A stretch of DNA of 64,000 bases, from positions 45,001-109,000 of the forward strand of contig JACVTC010000169.1 in assembly GCA_016946835.1 (NCBI GenBank). Reading direction: 5' to 3'. Within the stretch, counting starts at the first letter, position 1. Each line of letters begins with the position of its first letter. Positions 12,006 through 22,967 of the stretch are shown here, in pieces. This DNA is from Neocallimastix lanati (nom. inval.). Lineage: Eukaryota; Neocallimastigomycota; Neocallimastigomycetes; Neocallimastigales; Neocallimastigaceae. Under the pieces are notes generated by a model. The model was not told where the DNA came from and searched no databases. It saw only the letters and a program-made list of their open reading frames with translations. A program made the position numbers and the translations under genes.

Positions 12006-13234
12006 TAGAAGTGCTGTCTTGGGGATTGGATTATTACTACTGGTACGTGAGTCTTTATAGTAATTTTGCTTTTCGCTTGGCCTCGTACTGAAATCTTTAC
12101 CACTATTGTGGTTATATCCATCTTTCTTGTTTTTATCGTAATTGTTTTGCTTAGTAGGCTCTTTCCTACTGAAATCTCTTTTATCGCCTCGGCGATTATC
12201 GCTGTTCCTCCTTCTTTTGGCTTCAATATCCTTGGAGGGTCTTCGCGGGTCATAACCACATCTTCCATCGCACTTCTGGTCATTATAGGCGGCGTGAAAT
12301 GGTGATAACTACCGTATCTTGCTTCTTTAGTATCTATGTGTAGTGGGAAAGGTTTGCTTGTCGATGCCTGCTCCTTATTCTGAGCATCCAAAGCCAGCTT
12401 ACCCAGTCGTTCGATCTCCTGTTGCTGTACCTGGTTAATGGCCATTAGCTTCTCGATTTTTTCTTCAAGCTCATTCAAGTGTGCCTTATCCCTTTCTTGG
12501 TTCGCATCCAAGAATTCCTCAATCTTGAACAATTTCTGACCTTTATCCTCTAGGTCTTGTTGTATTTGTTTTCCTTTTATCTGGTCCGCATCCAGATAGG
12601 TTTCAATCTTCTTGATTTCAGCTTTAACAGCGGCCTCTTTATCTTTACTTTCAGCAAGTTGCTGACTTAGATACGCTTGTACCTTTTGAAGCTCTAGCAC
12701 ACTAGCTTGGCTACTAGACTCCTCGTCTTCCACACGCCTCTCAACCTCTCCAAATCGTTGGTCCACAGCGGGGATAAAGTTGCTTAGTTCGGCTTCAATT
12801 TTAGCGAATCTCATTTCACTTTGGTTCTGCATCTGTTCTATCATTGCAGCCGTCTGTTGCTGAGTGCTTATTATCATGTTCTTAAAGTCCTCCATCTGCT
12901 TACTCAGCAATGCAGCAAAGTCCATCGCTCCAGCATTAACATTTTTGCTTGAACTTTCTCCTTGGTTAGTTCCTGGCCTACTGGCTTCAGGTTTACTAGC
13001 CTCAGGTTGACTCTTCTCAGGCGCCGCAGCTGGTTTAGGTTTAGAAGCAGCTGGTTTCTCAGGAGTAGTAGTCATTTTCTTGTCTCCTGTATTTTGGCGT
13101 CGAGATGGAGGTGCTTCTACAGGCGTAGGGCTACTATCTGCAGTCACGCTGCCCACCGAACTCTTCAAAGAACCACTCCTTGTGGTTTTTCTTGTGTTTT
13201 CAGGCGCCTTATTACTCTTATTCTTTTTATCCAT
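12005..13234 (-). CDS. gag: Gag of element A
   Basis: 409 codons. The N-terminal third is rich in Lys, Pro, Ser and Thr. The middle (about residues 130-290) is a strongly predicted coiled coil with heptad-like Glu/Gln/Lys/Leu (for example LEDKGQKLFKIEEFLDANQ), unusual for a gypsy Gag. The C-terminal 100 residues in this frame look unnatural (TITIKTRKMDITTIVV). The -1 frame over the same DNA gives a basic Arg/Lys/Asn-rich stretch with a CDGRC motif, typical of nucleocapsid, and continues into pol. The real Gag probably ends or shifts near 12300. The stop TAA overlaps the pol ATG as TAATG (12003-12007). Confidence 0.8.
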   Translation of the reverse strand: MDKKNKSNKAPENTRKTTRSGSLKSSVGSVTADSSPTPVEAPPSRRQNTGDKKMTTTPEKPAASKPKPAAAPEKSQPEASKPEASRPGTNQGESSSKNVNAGAMDFAALLSKQMEDFKNMIISTQQQTAAMIEQMQNQSEMRFAKIEAELSNFIPAVDQRFGEVERRVEDEESSSQASVLELQKVQAYLSQQLAESKDKEAAVKAEIKKIETYLDADQIKGKQIQQDLEDKGQKLFKIEEFLDANQERDKAHLNELEEKIEKLMAINQVQQQEIERLGKLALDAQNKEQASTSKPFPLHIDTKEARYGSYHHFTPPIMTRSAMEDVVMTREDPPRILKPKEGGTAIIAEAIKEISVGKSLLSKTITIKTRKMDITTIVVKISVRGQAKSKITIKTHVPVVIIQSPRQHF

Positions 13235-13930
13235 TTACTTTTCCTTAATAATTTATCTGGTAATTATAAATATATCCACTCACTTTTAGTTTATTTAAAA
13301 GATTATAATTTATTCGCTCACTTAAATTTATTTAGTTGATATAATCGTCCACTTAATTTTTTTTTTTAAAATTAAATGTATAAAAAATTAATAATTTAAA
13401 TAAATAATTATTTTAAAAATTTTTTCTTTCGCTTTCCGAGTCACTACAAATATAAATTTGTACAAAAAATGACTACCTATCAAGCAAAAGCGAATTTTAT
13501 TTGGTAAAGTACGAAATTTTTATTAATTAAAAATCGGTACTACCAAAAATTTAAAATTTTTAAATTAAATAACGATTTATAATTAAATTATTAATAAATT
13601 AAATTTCGGATATGCGAAATTTTAAAAAATTTAAATTTTTAAATTTTTGATCAAAATTTTATTTTGAAGCCGAAAAATTTTTTTTTTTTTTTTTTTTAAA
13701 CTAAAATTTTTTGTGGCTTCCTCCGCTACGTATTGTGGCGTAAAATTTTGTGTCAAAAATTTTCTAAGTTATACAAATAAAAGTAAACAAAGAAAATAAA
13801 TAAACTATGATTTATTTTTTAAATATTAATTTTATTTTATAAAACTAACTATTCTATCTATTAAATTATTACTTAGCGTTTAAATTTTTATTTAGTTATT
13901 ATCGGCTATTTAGTTATAAAGCGTTACTAT
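13235..13930 (-). other. 5' leader of element A
   Basis: About 700 nt between the 5' LTR and gag. AT-rich with an 18-nt T run (plus strand) at about 13680. It has no open frame. It starts with the primer binding site described separately. Nothing else is recognised. Confidence 0.6.
13920..13930 (-). promoter_or_regulatory. Primer binding site of element A, complementary to its own LTR
   Basis: The 11 nt immediately after the 5' LTR on the sense strand read ATAGTAACGCT. The reverse complement AGCGTTACTAT lies inside the LTR sense strand (plus coordinates 14201-14211), about 36 nt downstream of a TATA box. There is no TGG start complementary to a tRNA CCA end. This is the arrangement of Tf1/sushi self-primed elements, where the mRNA 5' end anneals to the primer site. 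Confidence 0.7.
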
Positions 13931-14486
13931 TGTAAAAGGTAAGTTTATTATTAACTAAAAACGAATAATAACTAAATTTAAAGGCTAAGATAACTTAACA
14001 CCTCTCTATTCGAGTTGTTAATAATAAACACTAAATTAATTAATTCTATAATTATTATCTCCTTTTTACACGAGAGTATAGCGCAGTACTTTATAACTCT
14101 ATTTGTTAACAGTTACTGGGCTTACACTGAGTAATATTTTTTATTTAATAATTATAATTTTATTTATTAATATTAATATTTCTAATAACAATTTACGTTA
14201 ATAGTAACGCTAGTGCATTACAGTTACAAGTTCAATTATTATTTATACATGTCAATAATATTATGATTGGTAAATAATTTAATTTAACTTAGTTTACTAA
14301 TCACTAAATAAAATATATTTAAATAAATATTTAACTATATAATTATTTGTAAAATAATAAAATTTAATGTACGAAAATAACAAAAGATTTTATTTGATTA
14401 GCCGAAATTGCTAGCTGTTTAGAGATACGTTACGTAACCAAAGAACTATCATTGGATAGGCTTGAAGTTACCATGTATCTGTTACA
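13931..14486 (-). repeat. 5' LTR of element A
   Basis: 556 bp. It is the upstream copy for the minus-strand element and carries the TATA box and self-priming sequence. Confidence 0.9.
14201..14247 (-). promoter_or_regulatory. TATA box and inferred transcript start in element A LTR
   Basis: The sense strand has TATAAATAA (plus 14239-14247). Thirty-six nt from its 5' end is AGCGTTACTAT (plus 14211-14201), which pairs with the primer site. If transcription starts there, the mRNA 5' end is the reverse-transcription primer. The start point is inferred. Confidence 0.55.
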
Positions 14487-14494
14487 CATTTCGA

Positions 14495-15917
14495 TGTTAA
14501 GGAATGAACAAATAATGTTAATTTTATTATTTTTCATAAAAATAACTTAACCACTAAAATTAAATTATTTACTTCCTTACTTGGGGAACTTTCTTATGTT
14601 CTATTACTGCCAAATTATTACTAATATTAAATTTATTAATATAAATTCTTTATTAATATCAATACTTTATTATTAAAATTAATACTATATTATTAATATC
14701 AATATTATTATCAATATCTAGTTTTATTAATATGATTTATTCTATCAATATTTTATTATTAAAGAAAATTTTATTTTACAAATATTACTAATACAGATTA
14801 TTTATTATTAATAAAAATTAATATAATTAATAATGATTTAAAAATATTTTACTTAAATCCATGATCCTTGTCATTAAAATTAGTAATACTTCCTTCCAAA
14901 ATACACCCTATTTATAATAAGATTAATAATAGATAATAATCTAAAATACTTTTATTTAAAAATAGTATAAAATTAAATAATACTCTATTACTAATAGTTC
15001 TGTAAATGTAATAAAATTATTTTTAAAATATATTATCACTATAATTAATAATAAATAGTTTAGAATTTAATAATATGTAATAATTATTTATTATAATAGA
15101 ATAGATTATGAATTTATAATTTAAATACAATTCAAACATGTAACTCTAAGATATTCTAAAGAAATGGCTTGACCATTTCTAACGATAAAAAAAAAATATA
15201 AATAGATGAGAAAATTGTATTTTAGAAAAATAATCTGAAGAAAAAAAATATAATCTTATTAAAGAAATTAATTTATTTTTAGTTTTTAATTGAATAATTT
15301 TTATTAAATAAATAAATAAAATATTTTAAAAAAAAGATATATTTTAATTTTTAATTTTTTTTTTATTTTAGTGTTTATTTCTATATTTATTATTATTCTG
15401 TCCTGAACCTCAACATCGATATAAAATTTTATATCGAAATGTTTTATTTTATATTGAAAAATATTTTATTTTATTAAAAACCTTTATATTAGAATAGTAT
15501 TTTTATTTTTATTTGAATATTTTAACAGATTGTAATAATAATTATAGCCAATTAAATAAATTCTTATTAGTAATATTTTAGATAGATTATAAAAAAAAAA
15601 AAAAATGTTTTATTAATATTATAAATGTATTTTATATATATTGTTATAATAAAATTTTATATAATTGATTATAAAAATCAATTTAAATTAAATAGTTTTT
15701 ATAAAAAAAAAAAAAAATAAAATGTAATTTAGTGGCAAGAACAACTTTTATACCTTGAAAAAAAAAGTATAAATAGTTGTAAATTTTGCTACCAATTTTT
15801 AAAAAACCATCAAAAAATAAATCAATTAATAAAATTAATAAATAAAATAATAAATAAATAAATAAAATTTGTATTTCTTTTACTTTTATTTTTATTTAAT
15901 TCTCTAAAACCTTAACA
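14495..15917. mobile_element. LTR-like block I (TGTTAAGG...CCTTAACA)
   Basis: A 1423-bp AT-rich non-coding block bounded by perfect 8-bp inverted ends TGTTAAGG and CCTTAACA, which have the TG...CA form of an LTR. Flanks tttcga and ttttga are similar but not identical, so a target duplication is only possible. No second copy is in the window. It follows element A in the tRNA-Ala upstream chain. It may be a solo LTR of an unseen family. Confidence 0.45.
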
Positions 15918-15920
15918 TTT

Positions 15921-17285
15921 TGATACGGGGTGTCACTAAATACCTTGTATTTCCTATTAAATACTCTTAATAATAATAAAATAAAAACTATTATTAAATC
16001 TTATTATTAAAATCTTTTATTAATATCAAATCTAATAAAAATTATTATTAAATATTCATATAAATTTCTTTTATTAATATTAAATATAATAAAAATTATT
16101 ATTAAATATTCTTATTAAAATCTTTTATTAATATCAAATATAATAATAATTATTACTAAATATTCTTATTAAAATCTTTATTAATATCAAATATAATAAA
16201 AATTATTATTAAATATTCTTATTAAAATCTTTTATTAATATCAAATATAATAAAAATTATTATTAAATATTCTTATAAATTCTTTTATTAATATTAAATA
16301 TAATAAAAATTATTATTAAATATTCTTATTAAAATCTTTTATTAATATCAAATATAATAATAATTATTACTAAATATTCTTATTAAAATCTTTATTAATA
16401 TCAAATATAATAAAAATTATTATTAAATATTCTTATTAATATCCTTTATTAATATCAAATATAATAATAATTATTATTAAGTATTCTTATAAATTTCTTT
16501 TATTAATATTAAATATAGTAAAAAATTATTGTTCTTTTATTAATATCAAATTTAATAAAAATTATTATTAAATATTCTAATAAAAATCTTTTATTAATAT
16601 TAAACATAATAAAAATTATTACTAAATATTCTTATTAAAAATTATATAATATTTAAATCATTAATAATTCTTATTTTTATATTAAGAATAATAAAAACCT
16701 ATTTCAATAAATATTTGATATAAAATACAGAATTATAAGTTTCTGTATAATATTTTCTAAACCTTTGAAATAAACTAAAAATGAATCAAAAATGAAAAAT
16801 AAATTAAATCTTTATTAAAAATAAAAATGAACTAAAATACAGAATTTCAATAATAAAAATGATCTAAAATACAGAAAATATCAATTCTGTATAATTCTCT
16901 CTCTGAAAACAATATCAAGAAGAAGCTACCGCCCGGAATGCCCTTCGTGATACAAGCTCTAAATTAATCTTTATATTTTAATTTAATAAATGTTATTTTT
17001 TATTAAAATAATTTAAAATAATAGTTAAAAATTAAAATAAAATATTAGTTTTTTTTTATAAAGAATATATTAATGATTAATAAAATGTATTAAAATAAAA
17101 GTATAAAAAGAAGAATAAATTTCTTTCTTTTTAATACTTGGAACAAATAATTTTAATTTTAATTTTAAATAAAAGAATATTTTAAAAATTAACTTTTTTT
17201 TTTTGTTTCCAAATTCATTTTTGTGTGTTAATATTTATTTTTTTTTTGTTTTGAATATCTTAGTGTTTCAACCCAGCTCGTATCA
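15921..17285 (+). mobile_element. D' solo LTR-like element (D family)
   Basis: 1365 bp, starting TGATACGGGG and ending AGCTCGTATCA, so the outer 7 bp are inverted (TGATACG/CGTATCA). Closely related to 38063-39180. It contains a tandem array (15985-16640) and a conserved GC-rich core near 16920-16955. It has no open frame. Flanks are attt (left) and attc (right), a probable 4-bp duplication with one change. Confidence 0.75.
15985..16640. repeat. About 54-bp tandem array inside D'
   Basis: About twelve degenerate copies of a unit alternating TTATTAATAT(C/T), AAATATAATAA, AATTATTATTAAATATTCTT. Copy number differs in the other D copies (38100-38510 and a shorter array at 19200-19330), which explains their different lengths. 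Confidence 0.75.
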
Positions 17286-17289
17286 ATTC

Positions 17290-18108
17290 TGATAAATAAT
17301 GAAATTATAAAATTAAAATAAATAATAACTAATAAATTCTTATTTAACTTAACCCAAAAACTAATTCATTCTAAAAACGAAATCCATTTTAAAAAAAAAA
17401 TTTAATTAAATAAAAATAAATTAAAATAAAAATAATAACAATCTAATTAATCATTAACAATTTTAATTAAAACTAAAATAAATTAATAATTAATATTCTT
17501 ATAAAATTATAAATAAACAAAATAATAAACAAATTTAATAAATTGTAAATAATTAAAACTTGTTTATTTTAATACTTTATTTGTAAATATTTGTAGCAAT
17601 TATTTATTTTATTTATTTTATTGTTTATAAATGTAAATAGTTTAAAATCATTAAAAAATATAAAAACATGTAAATATTTCTTTTAAATTATTCTTTATTA
17701 TTAATAATTTCAATAAATTACTTTATATAGTCTATTAGTTATTAATAATCAAATTATGATTATTAATAATTTCAATAAATTATTTTATATATTTTATTAG
17801 TTTATTAATTGTTAATAATCAAATTTTTATTATTAAAATTTAAATAAATTATGATAAATAATAAATAATTTTATTTTATTATTTTATTAGTTTTAATAAT
17901 TTTTTTTCTTTTATTAATTTAAATAAAAATATTAATAATTAAATAAATAAAGACTAATATTAAAATAAAACAATTTTTTAATAAAACAATTTTGTGTTCT
18001 TATAAACCATATTTATATTAAATTTCTTAATTTTTTCTTAGTATTTATACCCTTATTCACTTCTACAAAATTTAATTTTTGTAGATTAAGAATATCCGGT
18101 ATAAATCA
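17290..18108 (+). mobile_element. Solo LTR B' (diverged B family)
   Basis: 819 bp, starts TGATAAATAATG, ends GGTATAAATCA. It shares the internal conserved blocks of the B LTR with deletions. It has a perfect 4-bp duplication attc (17286-17289 and 18109-18112). Confidence 0.85.
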
Positions 18109-18112
18109 ATTC

Positions 18113-19141
18113 TGGTAAAGAATGAATTAATAACCTTTATTTTGTATAAAATATTATTAATAATTCTTTACTAAATTGTACTTTCCTATATTCTTGATAA
18201 CCTAAACCTAATTATAAAAATTAATTTATTTTTATATAAATTAATTTTAACTTGTAAATAATTTTAAATCAATCTTAATTACTTTATTGTTATATTATTA
18301 AATGTTTTTGTATATTAAAATACTATTGTAAATATTAAAATTATATACTTTTAAGATACTATAAATTATTAAATTTATTAATTAAATATTATTATAAAAT
18401 TATTAAAATTATTAAATATTATTATATAAATTTAATTATTACAACTATTAATTATTATTATAAAATTATTAAAATTATTAATTAAATTTATTATTAAAAA
18501 TTATTACTAAAAATTATTAATTATTATAAAATTTATTATTCAAATATTATCAAATTTACTATTAAAATTTTTAATTAAATATTATAAAAATTTTATTTTA
18601 TTTTTGAAAATAATTACTTACTATTAAAATTTTTAATTAAATATTATAAAAATTTTATTTTATTTTTGAAAATAATTACAAGTATTATTTAAAATAATTA
18701 AAGATTATTAAATTTATTATATTATTCTTTAAAAACATTTTATTTAACTTAAAAATATCAAAGAAAATAGTAAAAACTATTTTCTATATATTTACTTTAT
18801 AATTATTTCTAATTAAATTATATTTAAATATTATATTATTATATTTATAAAAATTAAAACCAAAATGAATTATTGATATAAAATTAATTCAATAATTCTA
18901 AAAAATTATTTAAATTATAAACAAGTAATTACACTTTAAATTTACAAAAAAAAATATAAATATTATAAAAATTCCTTAAAAAAATAAATATATAATTTCT
19001 AGTAAATATTAAATATTAATAAATAATAAATAAATTTTATTAAAAAAAAGAAATTCTATTGTATTTTTTAAATCAAAGCAGGGTAATTCCCATCCCCCCT
19101 GCTTGATTTTTAAAATATTTGAGTCTCACCCCGAGTCTACC
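18113..19141 (+). mobile_element. F' LTR-like block
   Basis: A non-coding block starting TGGTAAAGAATG, similar to the start of block F (36292, TGATAAAGAATG). It is flanked by attc at both sides (18109-18112 and 19142-19145; the right edge is uncertain by 1 nt). Near its end is a GC-rich hairpin (19071-19083 pairing with 19097-19108). Confidence 0.5.
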
Positions 19142-19146
19142 ATTCT

Positions 19147-19660
19147 TGATACGAGGTGTCACTAACTACCTTGTATTTCCTATTACATATTCTTATTAAT
19201 ATTACAATAAAAATAATTATTAAATATTCTTATTAAAAATCTTTTATTAATATCAAATATAATAAAAATTATTATTAAATAAAAATCCTTTATTAATATT
19301 AAATATAATAAAAATTATTACTAAATATTCTTATTAAAAATTATATATAATTTAAATCATTACTAATTCTTATTTTTATATTAAGTATAATAAAAATCTA
19401 TTTCAATAAATATTTGGTATAAAATACAGAATTATAAGTTTCTTTATAATTTTCTCTAAACCTTTGAAACAAACTAAAAATAAAACAAAAATCAAAAATA
19501 AATTAAATCTTTATTAAAATAGAAATTAACTAATATACAGAAATTCTTCAATAACAAAAATGATCTAAAATAAAAAAAATATCAATTCTGTATAATTCTC
19601 TCTATAAAGACAATATCAAGAAGAAGCTACCGCCGGGAATGCCCTTCGTGATACAACCTC
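19147..19660 (+). mobile_element. D'' (truncated D-family LTR)
   Basis: Starts TGATACGAGGTG and follows D and D' through a short tandem array and the GC-rich core (about 19615-19655). It loses similarity soon after, lacking the 300-bp end with CGTATCA. Confidence 0.7.
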
Positions 19661-20149
19661 CAAATTTAATTTATTAGTTTAATTTAATGAACTGATGAGA
19701 CTCTTAATTTATAAAGATTGTTTATTAATTAATATAAATTTATTTTTTATAAAATATAAATAATTGGCTAACAAAAATTTAAAATACAGAAAAAATTACA
19801 TGTTTTTATATTTAATTGTTGCTTGTTCTAGATATAGATTAATTTATATTTAATTTATTATTATAAAGTATTCAACATAATTTAATTTAATATTTTATTA
19901 AATTTAAGCTATAATATAAATTTATATTAATAAAGTTAATATAATAAAAATCAAATTTTAAAATGAAATCTTCAATAATGATAATTTAATTTCAATTAAT
20001 CGATTAGTGAATTACAATTTTAAATTCATTAATTTTGTGACAATAATTTATGTCAGGAATAATAATTATGTACCTGGAAAAAAAACAGTACATATCATTT
20101 TGGAAAAAAAAACCACTTGACAGGACATTAATTTTTATATTAAAAAGAA
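19661..20149. other. tRNA downstream flank
   Basis: AT-rich, non-coding. Its last about 100 bp (from about 20050) recur, with small differences, next to the second tRNA pair (about 61490-61591), so the duplication of the tRNA pair included this flank. The sense-strand TTTTT right after tRNA-Arg is the likely Pol III terminator. Confidence 0.6.
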
Positions 20150-20223
20150 CACTCACGGCGGGACTTGAACCCGCAATCTTCAGATTAGAAGTCTGACGCC
20201 CTATCCGATTAGGCTACGCGAGC
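20150..20223 (-). tRNA. tRNA-Arg (anticodon TCT), copy 1
   Basis: 74-nt cloverleaf on the minus strand: acceptor GCTCGCG/CGTGAGT (two G-U pairs), discriminator G, anticodon stem TCAGA/TCTGA with loop CTTCTAA (anticodon TCT), T-arm GCGGGTTCAAGTCCCGC. No intron. It lies 14 nt downstream of tRNA-Asn with no T4 terminator between, so the two may be processed from one transcript. Confidence 0.95.
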
Positions 20224-20237
20224 ATCTAAGAAGGAAA

Positions 20238-20311
20238 CGCTCCTAGGTGGGCTTGAACCACCAACCTCTCGGTTAACAGCCGAACGCGCTAGCCAATTGC
20301 GCCATAAGAGC
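20238..20311 (-). tRNA. tRNA-Asn (anticodon GTT), copy 1
   Basis: 74-nt cloverleaf on the minus strand: acceptor GCTCTTA/TAGGAGC, discriminator G, anticodon stem TTCGG/CCGAG with loop CTGTTAA (anticodon GTT), T-arm GGTGGTTCAAGCCCACC. It is the leading gene of a tRNA-Asn/tRNA-Arg pair. Its 5' end is 16 nt from the 5' LTR of element B. Confidence 0.95.
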
Positions 20312-20327
20312 TAATCCATGGTACAAT

Positions 20328-21505
20328 TGATAAATAACAAAATTATTAAATTAAAATAAATAATAAAAAACAAATTCATGTTATTAAAGTTTTCTAGCTT
20401 AACCCAAAAATTAATCCATTCTAAAAAAAAATTAAATCCATATTTAAGAAAAATTAATTAAATAAAGATAATTAAAATAAAATAATAATAAATTAATTAA
20501 TCATTAATAATTTTAATTAAAAACTAAAATAAATTAATAAATAATATTTTTCTAAGACTACAAATAAACAAAATAATAAACAAATTTAATAAATTATAAA
20601 CAACAAATAAACAAACTTATAAACAACGCAAAAAATTAAAATTAAATAGTTAAATAATTTTTTAAGTTACTTTTATTTAAAATAATGATTATTTTATTTA
20701 TTTTATAACTCAACTTTTATAAACAAATTGTAATTAAAATAACATTTTAAAACTCATATTTATTAACATTTTAATTGTAAATATTGTTTAATTTAATAAT
20801 AAATTATTCTTTATTTCTCTTTTATTAATTTTATTATTTTTAATGTAAATAGTTTAAAATCAAAGAAAAATATAAAAACATGTAAATATTTCTTATAAAT
20901 TATTCTTTATTATTAATTAGTTAATAAATTATTATAAATATTTTATTAGTTTTAATAATCAAAAAAGTATGATTATTAATTAGTTAATAAATTATTATAA
21001 ATATTTTATTAGTTTTAATAATCAAAAAAGTATGATTATTAATTAGTTAATAAATTATTATAAATATTTTATTAGTTTTAATAATCAATTTTTTTATGAT
21101 TATTAATTATTTAATAAATTATTATAGATATTTTATTAGTTTTTAATAATCAATTTTTATGATTATTAATTATTTTGATAAATTATTATATATTTTATTA
21201 GTTATTAATAATCAATTTTATTATTAAAATTTAAAATAAATTAGTATAAATAATAAATATTTCATTTTATTATTTTATTAGTTTTAACAATTATTTTATT
21301 AATTTAAACAAAATTAATTATTAAATAAATAAAGATTAATATTAAAATAAAAATAAATTTTTTTTAATAAAACATTTTTGTGTTTAATAATAAAACATAT
21401 TTATTTTTTTTTAAATTTCTTAATTCTATTTTATTCAGTATTTATCCTTTTATTCACTTCTACAAAATTTAATTTTTGTAGATTAAGAATATTAGGTATA
21501 AATCA
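20328..21505 (+). repeat. 5' LTR of element B
   Basis: 1178 bp, TGATAAATAAC to GGTATAAATCA. It contains a 63-bp tandem unit (20961-21023 and 21024-21086, then diverged copies) that is present once less in the 3' LTR. A short hairpin, CTACAAAA/TTTTGTAG, lies about 30 nt before its end. Confidence 0.92.
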
Positions 21506-21804
21506 ATGGTGGAGAATCCTCTTGTTGCCCCGGTGGTAAGTAAATTTTTTTAGTTTAATATTAGAATAAGCCTAGTTATTCAATAGTAATATTAAACAAT
21601 AATTAATACAATAAATTAGTCTAGTTTTAGAATAACTCTAAATTATTCATAGTAATAGACTCAAATAAATTTATCTTAATAATATGCAAATAAAATATTA
21701 TAGCAATAAATTATTATAAATTAAAGTTATTAATATAAATTAATCAACAAATAATATACGTTAAATAAACTGCAAATTAAATTAAATTTATCTTTAATAA
21801 TTAA

Positions 21805-21840
<36 letters not shown>

Positions 21841-21949
21841 TTTTAAAGATAATTAAATAGTATTCATATTATTCAATTTAATTAAATAATAAAGTATATA
21901 TTATAAGTAATAAATAATAATAATAATAAAATTTATTAGTAAAATTTTA

Positions 21950-21988
<39 letters not shown>

Positions 21989-22018
21989 ATTAGAAAAATT
22001 TTAATATAAAAAAATTTT

Positions 22019-22049
<31 letters not shown>

Positions 22050-22500
22050 TAAAAATAAAAATAAAAATAAAATATAACGGAAGAACTTTAAGAAGTTCTA
22101 TTATAAAATTATTATTTATTTTTCAAAAAAGAATATTGTTGCTTTAGAAGCAATAATATAAGTAAAATAATAAGTGGTTTCAGTGATTAGTTTATTCTTT
22201 CACAGTCGGCGCGCTGGGAAGCTCTGAACTATTCTACAAACGTATAAACGTGTAGGAGAATCACTGGTACGAGTAGTACATGACGCCTGAGCAAGTGGGC
22301 AAGCTGGCTACGAGTATACTACCTACTTATTACTTATATTATTGGAAAATCGTAATTAATATTCTTTTGAGAATTATTAATAATAAATATTTATAACTTT
22401 TTATTCTTCTTTAAATATTCAAATAATAAAAATTTATAAATACCATTATACTACTTAACCTTTTATTTTTTTATTTTCTAGGATATTATTGTATAAAATA

Positions 22501-22554
<54 letters not shown>

Positions 22555-22967
22555 AATAAATAAATATATAATAAAAAAAAAAAATAAAATTAGAAAACAA
22601 TAAAATTTAAATTAAGGAAAACAAATAAAGAAAAGAAGTATTTTTTTTTAGTTGGAGGAACTGCTTCTGTTCTCTTGACTGATTGATACTTATAGTAGGA
22701 ATCTCTTACCCTTAATACTAGTGTATTATTGCAGTAAGAGCTAACGGACTGTAGAATAAGAATCAATACGGGGGAGTAGGCGCTGATTATAAGTAGAGAT
22801 CTACGTTAGGTGTAGACGTAGTGTAAAACTCCTATAATCAGTGGGACCAAACGTCGTATTATTCTACAACCGTACTATAAGGACGGGAAATCATTCAAGA
22901 TAAACTAAAGATAATAAGAATTAATAATTTTAGAAATATTACTACTGCTACTAATAATAATAATTAA

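Larger units (their letters stand above)
7575..14486 (-). mobile_element. Ty3/gypsy element A (chromovirus, near-complete)
   Basis: A 6.9-kb element on the minus strand: LTR 13931-14486, leader, gag, pol, LTR 7575-8132. On the sense strand the LTRs begin TGTAACAG and end CTTTTACA. The two LTRs (556 and 558 bp) differ by about two substitutions and a 2-nt indel, so the insertion is young. Removing solo LTR B1, the left flank reads cgttt and the right flank cattt, a 5-bp target duplication with one mismatch. That places the insertion about 11 nt upstream of tRNA-Ala. Gag and pol are in different frames, but pol is otherwise unbroken, so the copy may recently have been active. Confidence 0.9.

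Noticed and set aside
15985-16640. CRISPR-like regular repeats
   Set aside because: Units are contiguous degenerate AT-rich tandem repeats without unique spacers, and the sequence is eukaryotic.
19690-19730. Hammerhead-like CTGATGAG motif
   Set aside because: The required GAAA and the three flanking stems could not be placed; probably chance.
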